A program made the translations under genes and the position numbers. A DNA stretch of 25,184 nt, taken from a virus. The stretch spans positions 1 to 25,184 of IMG/VR virus record IMGVR_UViG_3300031975_001055. One strand, written 5' to 3'. The notes below the pieces were generated by a model. The model ran no database searches and was not told where the DNA came from. It saw only the letters and a program-made list of their open reading frames with translations. Numbering within the stretch: the stretch's first letter is position 1; each line of letters starts with the position of its first letter. Positions 1-6,327 of the stretch are shown in pieces.

Positions 1-79
1 GAAGAGAATCGGATGGTTACGAGAGATATCCTACTCTATGTTCATACTAATTACTGCTAGTCAGTACGCTATATCATGA
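1..79 (+). other. possible 3' end of an upstream gene
   Basis: The first 79 bases precede the first complete gene. One frame is open from base 2 to a TGA at 77-79 and another from base 1 to a TAG at 58-60. Either could be the tail of a plus-strand gene that starts outside the window; too little is visible to choose, and neither fragment is recognisable. Confidence 0.25.
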
Positions 80-86
80 GGTGTCT

Positions 87-1493
87 ATGAATACAGAAGT
101 AAATTGTGTAGAGTGCGATGTAGACATAGCAGGAAACTCTGAGCATGACCATGACCTAGAGGTATGTTGTGATTGTATAGAAGAGAAGTACGATAGCTGT
201 CAACATTGCGACCAACTATTTCCTAAGAGTGATTTGATTGAAGCAGAAGATGAGCCAACTTGCGAAGATTGTTTCAGAGAGTATTACGCAGAGTGTAATG
301 GTTGTGGCGATATAATAACTCAGGATGAGACTTATTATTCTGAGAGTTCAGGCGATGACTATTGCGAGGATTGTTACTACGAAACATTTACGAGATGTGA
401 AGGCTGCGATTATGAAATGCAAAGCGACTATGCACATTATAGCGATAGCGATGGGTGCTCTTACTGTGATGATTGTTACGAGCATAATGAAGATGTAGAC
501 CTAGATTCCTATGGTCAAGTAAGCATACATCGCTCAAAGTCTTTCGAGAGTAATAAGTTTCACAGAGCAGTTGGCATAGAGATAGAAGCCTGTAATCAAA
601 ACTACAATGAACTAGAAAAAAACATATATTCTAGAAACTTTGAGATAACAAAGAACTGGAGAATAGTTAGTGATGGTAGTATACATCCGAGTGGAGAAGA
701 TGATATAGGTAAAGAGTTTGTAACTAGAGGTGGTATGAGTGGAGACGAGCTTTATCTATCAATCAATAATATGACTAGCATACTTCAACGAGAGGGTTGG
801 TATGTAAATAAGTCTTGCGGTCTCCATGTTCATGTAGATGCTAGAGACTTAAATGCGAGAGAACTTGCATATATACTCATGGTAGCTAAACTATGTGAGC
901 CTGTTATCTATAAGATGATGCCTCAATCTAGAGACAGCAGTAGATGGGCAAGACGTATACCTATGAGCTTAGAAAAGATAAATAGGATACACGATGAAGA
1001 TGACTTTATAGACTCATGGTATCGCTCTCATGGGACATCTCCTAGTATGGAGAAGTACAATGATGCTAGATACTGTGGATTCAATATGCACTCTAGAATA
1101 ATACATGGCTCGATAGAGTTCAGACATCACTCTGGAACTCTCAATCCTAGTAAGATAATAAATTGGATAGAGATTTGTCAGTCTATTATCAATACAGGTC
1201 TAGAGTTATACAGATTGATAGAGGATAAGGAAGTTGGATTACAAGGTATTACTCTAGCTAGAGCTAAAAAACTTATGAGAGTTTGGAGACTTATACTTAG
1301 CAAGGATGATAAGATGAAGTTGTTTAACCTTAAGACTATGAACAGTGCTCTAGAGTTAAAGACATCATTAAGAGCTCATATAAATTATAGAGTTGGTAAG
1401 TTCTATGATAATAATAAACAAGAGGATTATAGAGTTATAGGATATAACCCTATACGAATGTTACCAATAGTTGAAAGACATATAAGTTTTTAA
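87..1493 (+). CDS. zinc-finger/amidoligase fusion protein
   Basis: 468 residues in two parts. Residues about 7-131 hold at least eight CxxC pairs with acidic linkers (CVEC, CCDC, CQHC, CEDC, CNGC, CEGC, CDDC), which look like tandem treble-clef or LIM-like zinc fingers. Residues about 158-370 carry the signature motifs of the Amidoligase_2 family: VGIEIEA at 162-168, SDGSIH at 195-200, CGLHVHVD at 244-251 and IEFRHHSGT at 343-351. Members of this glutamine-synthetase-fold family are predicted ATP-dependent COOH-NH2 ligases that form amide bonds on peptides or metabolites; the substrate here is unknown. The ATG at 87 is chosen over an in-frame GTG at 81 because GAGG lies 5 bases before it. The domain assignment is firm. 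A role in modifying a host or phage protein, with the fingers choosing the target, is inference. Confidence 0.85.
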   Translation: MNTEVNCVECDVDIAGNSEHDHDLEVCCDCIEEKYDSCQHCDQLFPKSDLIEAEDEPTCEDCFREYYAECNGCGDIITQDETYYSESSGDDYCEDCYYETFTRCEGCDYEMQSDYAHYSDSDGCSYCDDCYEHNEDVDLDSYGQVSIHRSKSFESNKFHRAVGIEIEACNQNYNELEKNIYSRNFEITKNWRIVSDGSIHPSGEDDIGKEFVTRGGMSGDELYLSINNMTSILQREGWYVNKSCGLHVHVDARDLNARELAYILMVAKLCEPVIYKMMPQSRDSSRWARRIPMSLEKINRIHDEDDFIDSWYRSHGTSPSMEKYNDARYCGFNMHSRIIHGSIEFRHHSGTLNPSKIINWIEICQSIINTGLELYRLIEDKEVGLQGITLARAKKLMRVWRLILSKDDKMKLFNLKTMNSALELKTSLRAHINYRVGKFYDNNKQEDYRVIGYNPIRMLPIVERHISF

Positions 1494-1514
1494 AATAAAA
1501 GAAAGAGGTACTGC

Positions 1515-1712
1515 ATGAATGATAGCAATTTACAGAGAGCTATATCAACTATACTCTCTCAGTATGAAGTAAAAGAGATTAGCAGCGTAAAAATTACTGA
1601 GAGCGAAGTTCATAATTGGATTATAGAATTTGATACTGATAGAATAACGCCAAGTGGCAAGAGAATTAGTGTCTCGATGCCTGTCACTATAAAGTATGTT
1701 GAGGTAGAGTAA
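1515..1712 (+). CDS. small unknown early protein
   Basis: A 65-residue protein I do not recognise. It has no membrane segment and no cysteines; the second half (IIEFDTDRITPSGKRIS onward) looks like paired beta strands. The ATG is preceded by AAAGAGG at a good distance. Its stop overlaps the start of the next small gene as TAATG, so the two are probably translated together. It follows the amidoligase gene by 21 bases on the same strand and is probably on the same transcript. Confidence 0.6.
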   Translation: MNDSNLQRAISTILSQYEVKEISSVKITESEVHNWIIEFDTDRITPSGKRISVSMPVTIKYVEVE

Positions 1713-1867
1713 TGGAGATAACTTTAAAACTAATCAAAAAGATTGCCAAAGATATTATTGAATCTCAAGGTGATAACTACTTTTATAGTAGTGAAAATAG
1801 AGGTGAAAAACTAGCTCTTAGGATGTTGATACAGAGTTTTGAAGATATGCAGAAAAAAGATAAATAA
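1712..1867 (+). CDS. small unknown early protein, coupled to the preceding gene
   Basis: A 51-residue frame starting MEITLKLIKKIAKDIIE and ending in a lysine-rich tail. Its ATG shares the A of the preceding TAA (TAATG), the arrangement seen many times in this phage, which is the main support that it is real. The predicted product is a short charged helical protein with no cysteines and no membrane segment. Function unknown. It is the last gene before a 57-base intergenic stretch with a promoter-like sequence. Confidence 0.55.
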   Translation: MEITLKLIKKIAKDIIESQGDNYFYSSENRGEKLALRMLIQSFEDMQKKDK

Positions 1868-1868
1868 C

Positions 1869-1897
1869 TTGATTTATAAATATATAATTTGTATATT
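1869..1897 (+). promoter_or_regulatory. sigma70-like promoter candidate
   Basis: TTGATT at 1869-1874 and TATATT at 1892-1897 are separated by 17 bases, matching the -35/-10 layout at 4 of 6 and 5 of 6 positions. An overlapping TATAAT at 1883-1888 is badly spaced for this -35. The site lies in the only clear intergenic gap before the recombination genes and is followed by an SD (AAAGGAA) and the ATG at 1925. The stretch is very AT-rich, so a chance match is possible. Confidence 0.4.
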
Positions 1898-1924
1898 AAG
1901 CTATGAAAATAGAAAGGAAAATAT

Positions 1925-2803
1925 ATGCCAGCGATAGGATTTAAATACCCTGAAGGAGACAAGATAATCTTCGAGGATATTCTAGGCATAGAGAACAAAC
2001 TAGATGTAGAGAGAATGGGAATATATACTCCTGCGTTAAGAGAGATGGCGAAGGTCAGAGAGTCTGATAGAAAGCCTAGCGTTACAGAACTCTTAAATGG
2101 AACTTGTCAGGCATATCTAGAAAGAACTAGAGATTACTACATAGACCCACAAGAGCAAGCGTTCGCATTACTAGGAACTACACACCATAAAGTTCTAGAA
2201 GAAAATGCAAGCGAGAGTGATGCTGAGCAAGAAGTAGAGCTTTGGGGTATAACAGGTATTGCAGACCTCTATGATAGTAAGACAAAGAATTTGGTAGACT
2301 ATAAAAGTACAGGTGCTTTTAAAGCATCTAAGGTTTTAGGTTTAGACTTTTACTTGGCTAACGACCCAACAGGAGAAGTATATAAAAGAAGTGGTAGATG
2401 GGGAAAGAAGGGAGAGCCAAAGAAAGTTAAGAGATACTGGAAGAATCCAGAGAAAGCAGACCTAGAAGATTGGTCTTGGCAAATTAATATGTATAGACTA
2501 ATGCTGCAGTCTCAAGGTAAACAGGTAGATAAGATGTATGTACAGATGATAGTTAGAGATGGAGGATTAGCAGCGTCTAGAGATAGAGGTATAGATAGGA
2601 ACATATATTTAATAGAGGTTCCATACATACATGATGACCACTTAAAAGAAAGATTTACAAGTAAAAGAGATTTACTACTAGAGTCTTTAGAATCAAGAGA
2701 GATTCCTGATAAATGTAGTGATTCTGAAACATGGGGAGGTATAAAGTGCGAGAGATTTTGTCCTGTACGAGAGTTCTGTCCACATATATCCCCAACACAA
2801 TAG
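1925..2803 (+). CDS. Cas4-like PD-(D/E)XK exonuclease with Fe-S cysteines
   Basis: 292 residues with the RecB/Cas4 nuclease motifs in order: GTTHH at 84-88, the metal-binding aspartate D114 in GIADLYD, D125-Y-K127 in LVDYKS, and Q186 in the QINMYR motif. One cysteine before the nuclease core (C61) and three at the C-terminus in C-x3-C-x5-C spacing (C275, C279, C285) match the 4Fe-4S arrangement of Cas4 and AddB-type nucleases. Such proteins resect DNA ends to leave single-stranded tails. It is followed 14 bases later by an annealing protein and then an SSB-like protein, so it most likely supplies the exonuclease step of phage recombination or replication. No cas1, cas2 or CRISPR array is nearby, so a role in spacer acquisition is unlikely. 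Confidence 0.85.
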   Translation: MPAIGFKYPEGDKIIFEDILGIENKLDVERMGIYTPALREMAKVRESDRKPSVTELLNGTCQAYLERTRDYYIDPQEQAFALLGTTHHKVLEENASESDAEQEVELWGITGIADLYDSKTKNLVDYKSTGAFKASKVLGLDFYLANDPTGEVYKRSGRWGKKGEPKKVKRYWKNPEKADLEDWSWQINMYRLMLQSQGKQVDKMYVQMIVRDGGLAASRDRGIDRNIYLIEVPYIHDDHLKERFTSKRDLLLESLESREIPDKCSDSETWGGIKCERFCPVREFCPHISPTQ

Positions 2804-2817
2804 AAGGAGATGATTAA

Positions 2818-3387
2818 TTGAATAGTGTATTTGAGAAACTAGATAGCATAGATGTCTCTACCAAAGCTGAAAAGAAAGGTAGGTTTACCTATCTTAGTTG
2901 GGCTTGGGCAGTTAGAGAACTGTTGAGAGTTGCTCCAGACTCTACGTGGGTAGTCCACGAGTGGGGAATTGAGGGCAATAAGCAGCCGTATATGCAAACA
3001 GAAGCAGGGTGCTTTGTTAAAGTCTCTTTAACAGTTGATAATATAACAAGAGAGCAAGTACATCCTGTATTAGATAATAGAAATCAACCTATAAAAGAGC
3101 CTAATGCTTTTGAAATAAACACATCTATACAAAGATGTTTAGCTAAAGCTATCGCTCTACATGGTCTTGGTCTGTATATATTTGCAGGAGAAGATTTGCC
3201 TGATAACTCTATAACGAGTAACGATGTATCAGAGCTATTTAATCTAGCTGATAAGGTAGGTAAAGAAGAAGCAGAGAGAGTTAGAAAGGCTTTAGAAGTT
3301 GGAAAGATAAACAAGAGTAATCTAGATAAGACAATGTCTGCCCTAGAAAATCTCGCAATTAGTAAAAAGGAGAATGATAATGAGTGA
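2818..3387 (+). CDS. Sak3-like single-strand annealing protein (DUF1071)
   Basis: 189 residues. The N-terminal FTYLSWAWA (about 23-31) and the segment SIQRCLAKAIALHGLGLYI (103-121) followed by AGEDLP are the conserved features of the DUF1071/Sak3 family, phage recombinases that anneal complementary single strands. The C-terminal 60 residues are charged and helical and less conserved. The start is TTG at 2818, placed by AAGGAG eight bases upstream; I see no better ATG. The gene overlaps the next one by a few bases. With the exonuclease before it and the SSB-like protein after it, it completes a three-gene strand-annealing module. Confidence 0.85.
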   Translation: MNSVFEKLDSIDVSTKAEKKGRFTYLSWAWAVRELLRVAPDSTWVVHEWGIEGNKQPYMQTEAGCFVKVSLTVDNITREQVHPVLDNRNQPIKEPNAFEINTSIQRCLAKAIALHGLGLYIFAGEDLPDNSITSNDVSELFNLADKVGKEEAERVRKALEVGKINKSNLDKTMSALENLAISKKENDNE

Positions 3388-3952
3388 TGTAAACTCTATA
3401 ATGGGAAGTAATGAAGCATACTATGACCCATCTAAAGATGTTCCATCTTTAATTCCAGAGGGTATGTTTAAAGCATACGCTACTAAACTGTCTGAGAGGG
3501 AGGTGATTGTAAGAGACAAATACGTAGCAGATGTATTCGATATTGAGTTCGAACTAGCAGAAGAGAACAAAGGAGAGAGTGTAGAAATAGGTAGTAAAGC
3601 TATAGACAAGGGTGAATATGCTGGTAAAACAGTACGCTCTAAAGGTTTCTTTAGATTTAAGAAGCCAGACCCAAGCAATTCTCTACATGATGGATTAGAG
3701 ATGAATACAGCGTCTAATAAATCCTATATGGAATTATTAAATTCATTCTCTATTGAGACTGAAGAGGACAAAGAAGGTCGCTACTTCCTTCCACATATTA
3801 ATGAGAGTGACGTTAGTGGCAAAGCTGTTATACTAGATATTGTTCATGAGAACTGGACTTCTAGAGAGGGCGATGCTATGGTCACACCAAAAGCTAAAGC
3901 TATCTTTATATGGGAGGGACAAGCTCCTAAGAAAGAAGAGCTGCCGTTTTAA
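3380..3952 (+). CDS. putative single-stranded DNA-binding protein
   Basis: 190 residues from the ATG at 3380. An in-frame ATG at 3374 is only one base from the GGAG, so 3380, seven bases away, is the better start. The middle (about 30-160) is rich in predicted beta strands, compatible with an OB fold. The last residues, KKEELPF, imitate the acidic tail of bacterial SSB (DDIPF), the part that docks partner proteins. Its place right after the exonuclease and annealing genes supports the SSB role. I do not see a recognisable SSB core motif, so a related DNA-binding family is the alternative. Confidence 0.65.
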   Translation: MSDVNSIMGSNEAYYDPSKDVPSLIPEGMFKAYATKLSEREVIVRDKYVADVFDIEFELAEENKGESVEIGSKAIDKGEYAGKTVRSKGFFRFKKPDPSNSLHDGLEMNTASNKSYMELLNSFSIETEEDKEGRYFLPHINESDVSGKAVILDIVHENWTSREGDAMVTPKAKAIFIWEGQAPKKEELPF

Positions 3953-3963
3953 TTAGTTGATTA

Positions 3964-4015
3964 AGAGGGGTGGTGTTTTTATTTAGTTATATGACATTCC
4001 TTTTTCCACCCCTCT
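3964..4015 (+). promoter_or_regulatory. 10-bp perfect hairpin after the SSB-like gene
   Basis: AGAGGGGTGG at 3964-3973 and CCACCCCTCT at 4006-4015 form a perfect 10-bp stem around a 32-base U-rich loop. It is among the most GC-rich stretches of this AT-rich arm and lies in the 85-base gap before 4038. No U tract follows the stem, so it is not a textbook terminator; an attenuator, a processing site or a protein-binding site are alternatives. The arms resemble those of the hairpin at 8211-8241. Confidence 0.5.
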
Positions 4016-4037
4016 ATACCATAAACTTAGGATATAT

Positions 4038-4322
4038 ATGAATTTATGTGATTGTTGCCCACCAAACAAAGAAGAAGAGCTAGATATAGTAACTATACCA
4101 ATAGACTATAGAAGCTCTAATAATTTTTGTGGTGATATTAATTTTGTTAATTATAGTAAAGATAGGAGGTATATCTCTATGAGCTGTAGAGATTGTTTTA
4201 AAGATTTAGACCCATTAAAAGATACAATGCAAGACAGAGTATGTCAACGATGCTCTAATAAAAACGAAGAATTTTGGAACAGTATAATTAAATTATTGGA
4301 GGATAGCTATAGTGAAGTTTAA
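4038..4322 (+). CDS. small cysteine-rich early protein
   Basis: 94 residues, function not recognised. Cysteines form the clusters CDCC near the N-terminus, CRDC at about 50-53 and CQRC at about 69-72, enough for one or two zinc sites. The tail (FWNSIIKLLEDSYSEV) is a predicted helix. The ATG follows TAGGA at five bases. It is the first gene after the hairpin at 3964-4015 and begins a run of small genes. A zinc-binding regulator or host-takeover protein is plausible but not shown. Confidence 0.55.
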   Translation: MNLCDCCPPNKEEELDIVTIPIDYRSSNNFCGDINFVNYSKDRRYISMSCRDCFKDLDPLKDTMQDRVCQRCSNKNEEFWNSIIKLLEDSYSEV

Positions 4323-4482
4323 ACATATAGAAGAGTTAGAGTCTATGTATGTGACAAAAGGAAACGGCAGCACTGATGATGACATAGAAGAATTTAAGAA
4401 GTTTATATGGAGGCAGGCAGAGATTAGAGGTCTTGTCATCAATACGAAAGAGAGTCAAGGTGAAAATAGAAACTTGGAATGA
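4312..4482 (+). CDS. small unknown early protein (GTG start)
   Basis: A 56-residue frame, VKFKHIEELESMYVTKGN onward, opening at a GTG nine bases after a strong GGAGG, and overlapping the end of the preceding gene by 11 bases. The product is acidic in the middle (GSTDDDIEEFKKF) and has no cysteines. Function unknown. It ends inside the start region of the next gene. Support is the SD and the overlap pattern typical of this operon; the short length keeps confidence moderate. Confidence 0.5.
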   Translation: MKFKHIEELESMYVTKGNGSTDDDIEEFKKFIWRQAEIRGLVINTKESQGENRNLE

Positions 4483-4681
4483 GATTATGGATAAGATGTG
4501 TAGTCTTATGGGTTATGACAAAGGCATACAAGCCTGTGTAGACGCTAAGCGTGAGATAAAACCTAGCACACCTATCTACGAACTATCAAGGAGAGACGAT
4601 AAGTATTTGATACATAAACTTAGAAAGACATACACAAGTTACAAGAATTCACCAGCTTCGTACGGATACGAGGCTGAATAA
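4433..4681 (+). CDS. small unknown early protein, start uncertain
   Basis: Up to 82 residues. The frame is open from a TTG at 4433, but the AGAGG there is only two bases away. Alternatives are a GTG at 4460 with GAGAG five bases upstream, and an ATG at 4487 just past the stop of the overlapping small gene. The C-terminal part (SRRDDKYLIHKLRKTYTSYKN) is basic and helical and could bind nucleic acid. No family recognised. It is the last gene before the 160-base intergenic stretch at 4682-4840. Confidence 0.5.
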   Translation: MSSIRKRVKVKIETWNEIMDKMCSLMGYDKGIQACVDAKREIKPSTPIYELSRRDDKYLIHKLRKTYTSYKNSPASYGYEAE

Positions 4682-4840
4682 TAATTGGCGAGTCGAGTTA
4701 TAACATTTTTAACCCATTTTTATTCATGAAGAACCTAGCTCTATTGAGAGCGGTGGATATTTTATAAGAAAACAAATTGGCGTTATAAAAAGGATAACTT
4801 AAGAGTTGGCGCTCACTCGCCAAAACCTTTTGGAGATAAT
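4682..4840. promoter_or_regulatory. intergenic element with TTGGCG repeats and competing hairpins
   Basis: The longest non-coding stretch in the left arm. TTGGCG occurs three times in the same orientation (4685, 4777, 4806). The complement ACTCGCCAA at 4815-4823 can pair with TTGGCGAGT at 4685-4693 over 9 bp, or locally with TTGGCG at 4806-4811, but not both. AT-rich segments separate the copies. This could be a transcription-control element, a phage operator or part of a replication origin; the sequence alone does not decide. No convincing ORF lies within it. Confidence 0.45.
4806..4823 (+). terminator. short TTGGCG/CGCCAA hairpin, possible weak terminator
   Basis: A 6-bp perfect stem with a 6-base loop (CTCACT), followed by AAACCTTTT. 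It sits 17 bases before the ATG at 4841, so it could act as a weak terminator or as an element controlling translation of that gene. Confidence 0.35.
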
Positions 4841-5077
4841 ATGAAAAAGAAAAAACAAAAACCTACTATGAGAGAAGTATATGCAGATGTAGGAACACTG
4901 TTTAAAGTAGTAAGTTCTATGGGTTCTACTATGGAATCTATGAGAATTTTACTAGAAAACTATTTGGAAATGAAAAAAGATACTGATAAATTAGCTAAGT
5001 TTATAGAGAACAAGGCAAAGGAATTAAAGAATGTTAATCAAAGAAGCGAAGAGTCTAAAGAAAATAAACCTGCCTAG
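4841..5077 (+). CDS. small basic coiled-coil-like early protein
   Basis: 78 residues beginning MKKKKQKPTMREVYADVG. The middle to C-terminal part (TMESMRILLENYLEMKKDTDKLAKFIENKAKELK) is a long amphipathic helix that could form a coiled coil. No cysteines, no membrane segment, no family recognised. The ATG follows GGAG at a normal distance and lies just downstream of the hairpin at 4806-4823. Its end overlaps the next gene by 47 bases. Confidence 0.55.
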   Translation: MKKKKQKPTMREVYADVGTLFKVVSSMGSTMESMRILLENYLEMKKDTDKLAKFIENKAKELKNVNQRSEESKENKPA

Positions 5078-5348
5078 TTGTTGTTCTGTCTGTTTAAAAA
5101 GAGATAGTGATTACTGGTACGCTATACTATCTTGTGAGACACCAACAAAAATAGAGATGTATGAAGATGATGATGATAAGATGCCTCGTATGGAAGACCA
5201 TAGGCACTATGTACTATGCAAGAGATGCTCTAAAAGTTATAATAATATGAGTATAGCAGAGCAGAACTATCGTAGATTAAATTTTGCATACATAAGCAAG
5301 GAATGTAAATGCACAACATTTGGAGAGATATATGTCAAGCAAAAGTAA
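5031..5348 (+). CDS. small zinc-binding-like early protein
   Basis: 105 residues with a CCSVC group near residue 17-21, CKRC at about 64-67 and CKC near 94, separated by an acidic stretch (MYEDDDDKMP). The cysteine pairs suggest a zinc-binding fold of the HNH/treble-clef kind, but I see no complete HNH active site. AAGGAA lies seven bases before the ATG at 5031, which supports that start despite the 47-base overlap with the preceding gene. It overlaps the next gene by 17 bases. Function unknown. Confidence 0.55.
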   Translation: MLIKEAKSLKKINLPSCCSVCLKRDSDYWYAILSCETPTKIEMYEDDDDKMPRMEDHRHYVLCKRCSKSYNNMSIAEQNYRRLNFAYISKECKCTTFGEIYVKQK

Positions 5349-5643
5349 ACAAAAGGGAAGCAGATTTGAAAGAGAGTGTGTTGATATAGCTAAGAATAAA
5401 GATATTAAATCTATTAGAGCCTGGGGTTCTGATGGTAGGTCTTTAGGTCTTACAGCAGAAGTCGACATACTGATAGATAAATACAAAGCACAATGTAAAG
5501 TAAGAAAGAGAGTAGCAAAATGGTTGAAACCAAGCGAGGAAGTAGACATTCAGTTAGTAAAAGAAGACCGTGGGCAAATTTACGTAATCCAGAGGTACGA
5601 AGAATGGTTAGAAATGGCGAGTGTTCTCCTAGCTCAGAAATGA
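5332..5643 (+). CDS. Holliday-junction resolvase-like nuclease
   Basis: 103 residues from the ATG at 5332 (GGAGAG just upstream; an in-frame TTG at 5320 lies before the SD and is rejected). It begins with SKQKGSRFERE, where E13 fits the first catalytic position, followed by AEVDILI with D45 and AQCK with Q54 and K56. This E...D...QxK set is the PD-(D/E)XK active site of archaeal/phage Hjc-like resolvases and related small nucleases. Such enzymes cut branched DNA intermediates made during recombination and replication, before packaging. Its neighbours, small cysteine-rich proteins and then the helicase, agree. The QxK form of motif III and the small size favour a resolvase; a restriction-like nuclease is the alternative. 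Confidence 0.72.
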   Translation: MSSKSKQKGSRFERECVDIAKNKDIKSIRAWGSDGRSLGLTAEVDILIDKYKAQCKVRKRVAKWLKPSEEVDIQLVKEDRGQIYVIQRYEEWLEMASVLLAQK

Positions 5644-5945
5644 CACCATTAACAGGATGGAAAAGTGAGACTGAAAGCCTTTATCTCTGTAGAGATGTAG
5701 CTAAGCAAGAGTCTTTGGTCTACTATTTTAATGAAGAATGGTTTGATTTTGAATCACTAACAAAAGAAAATAGAAGTGAAGGAAGTTCAAAGCTTAAATA
5801 CTCTGATTCACTTAAGAGGTGTGAGTATTGTAAAAAAGGCTGGTGTTATTTTAGTGAAGGAACTGTAGATGATTTTTATTATTTAGACAATGAAAGCTTT
5901 GCTAATATTCCACTAGAGAAAGAACCTTGCCCTAACTGTGAGTAG
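5604..5945 (+). CDS. small cysteine-rich early protein
   Basis: 113 residues from the ATG at 5604, chosen because AGAGG lies eight bases before it. The frame is open further upstream to 5520, but that part only mirrors the resolvase gene in another frame. An ATG at 5640 overlapping the resolvase stop is the alternative. CEYCKKGWC in the middle and CPNCE at the very end form a plausible zinc ribbon. The last cysteine knuckle overlaps the GTG of the next gene. No family recognised. Confidence 0.55.
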   Translation: MVRNGECSPSSEMTPLTGWKSETESLYLCRDVAKQESLVYYFNEEWFDFESLTKENRSEGSSKLKYSDSLKRCEYCKKGWCYFSEGTVDDFYYLDNESFANIPLEKEPCPNCE

Positions 5946-6327
5946 TAAAACTACAGACAAGTGTCCTAGCTGCGGCTCAACTCTTAAGTCTAAAAATCTA
6001 GACAAACAGATTGATTCTATTCTTTTATCTCGAAGCAAAGAGTATGGTAAGCTATACGAGTATGTAAAAGCCGAGGTGAATAGAAGTAGAACTGTTCAGT
6101 TGTCAAGTAGAGAGATACATTCTTTCTTGAATAGTACAAAAGAATGTGATGAAGAGATGGCTATTATATCTATGAATCAATACATAGAAAACAATGTCGC
6201 TAGAGAGGGCAAAGGATTGCCTTATTTAGCAGCCATTATAAACAACTCTACTATGACAAAGAAGTCTAAAAAAGAGCATGAGTTTAAAATGTTAGACAGG
6301 ATTCCACCAAGAATAGACAGAGGATAA
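5938..6327 (+). CDS. zinc-ribbon protein before the helicase, candidate helicase loader
   Basis: 129 residues starting at GTG, overlapping the preceding gene by 8 bases and ending directly at the helicase start (TAAATG). The N-terminus has CPSCGST, half of a zinc ribbon; the rest is helical and basic, with LSSREIHSFLNSTKECDEEM and a conserved-looking GLPYLAAIINN. Phage replication operons often place a helicase loader or replication initiator directly before a DnaB helicase, so that role is suggested by position alone. No loader motif (such as an ATP-binding loop) is present, so it would not be a DnaC-type ATPase. Confidence 0.5.
   Translation: MSSKTTDKCPSCGSTLKSKNLDKQIDSILLSRSKEYGKLYEYVKAEVNRSRTVQLSSREIHSFLNSTKECDEEMAIISMNQYIENNVAREGKGLPYLAAIINNSTMTKKSKKEHEFKMLDRIPPRIDRG

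Noticed and set aside
1925-2803. CRISPR adaptation gene (cas4)
   Set aside because: Motifs are Cas4-like, but there is no repeat array, cas1 or cas2, and the neighbours are recombination genes.
4727-4768. Possible leader peptide frame in the intergenic element
   Set aside because: Only 13 codons, with no SD and no regulatory codon run.
5520-5603. Longer N-terminus for the gene ending at 5945
   Set aside because: It lies wholly over the resolvase gene in another frame and has no SD; the ATG at 5604 has AGAGG.
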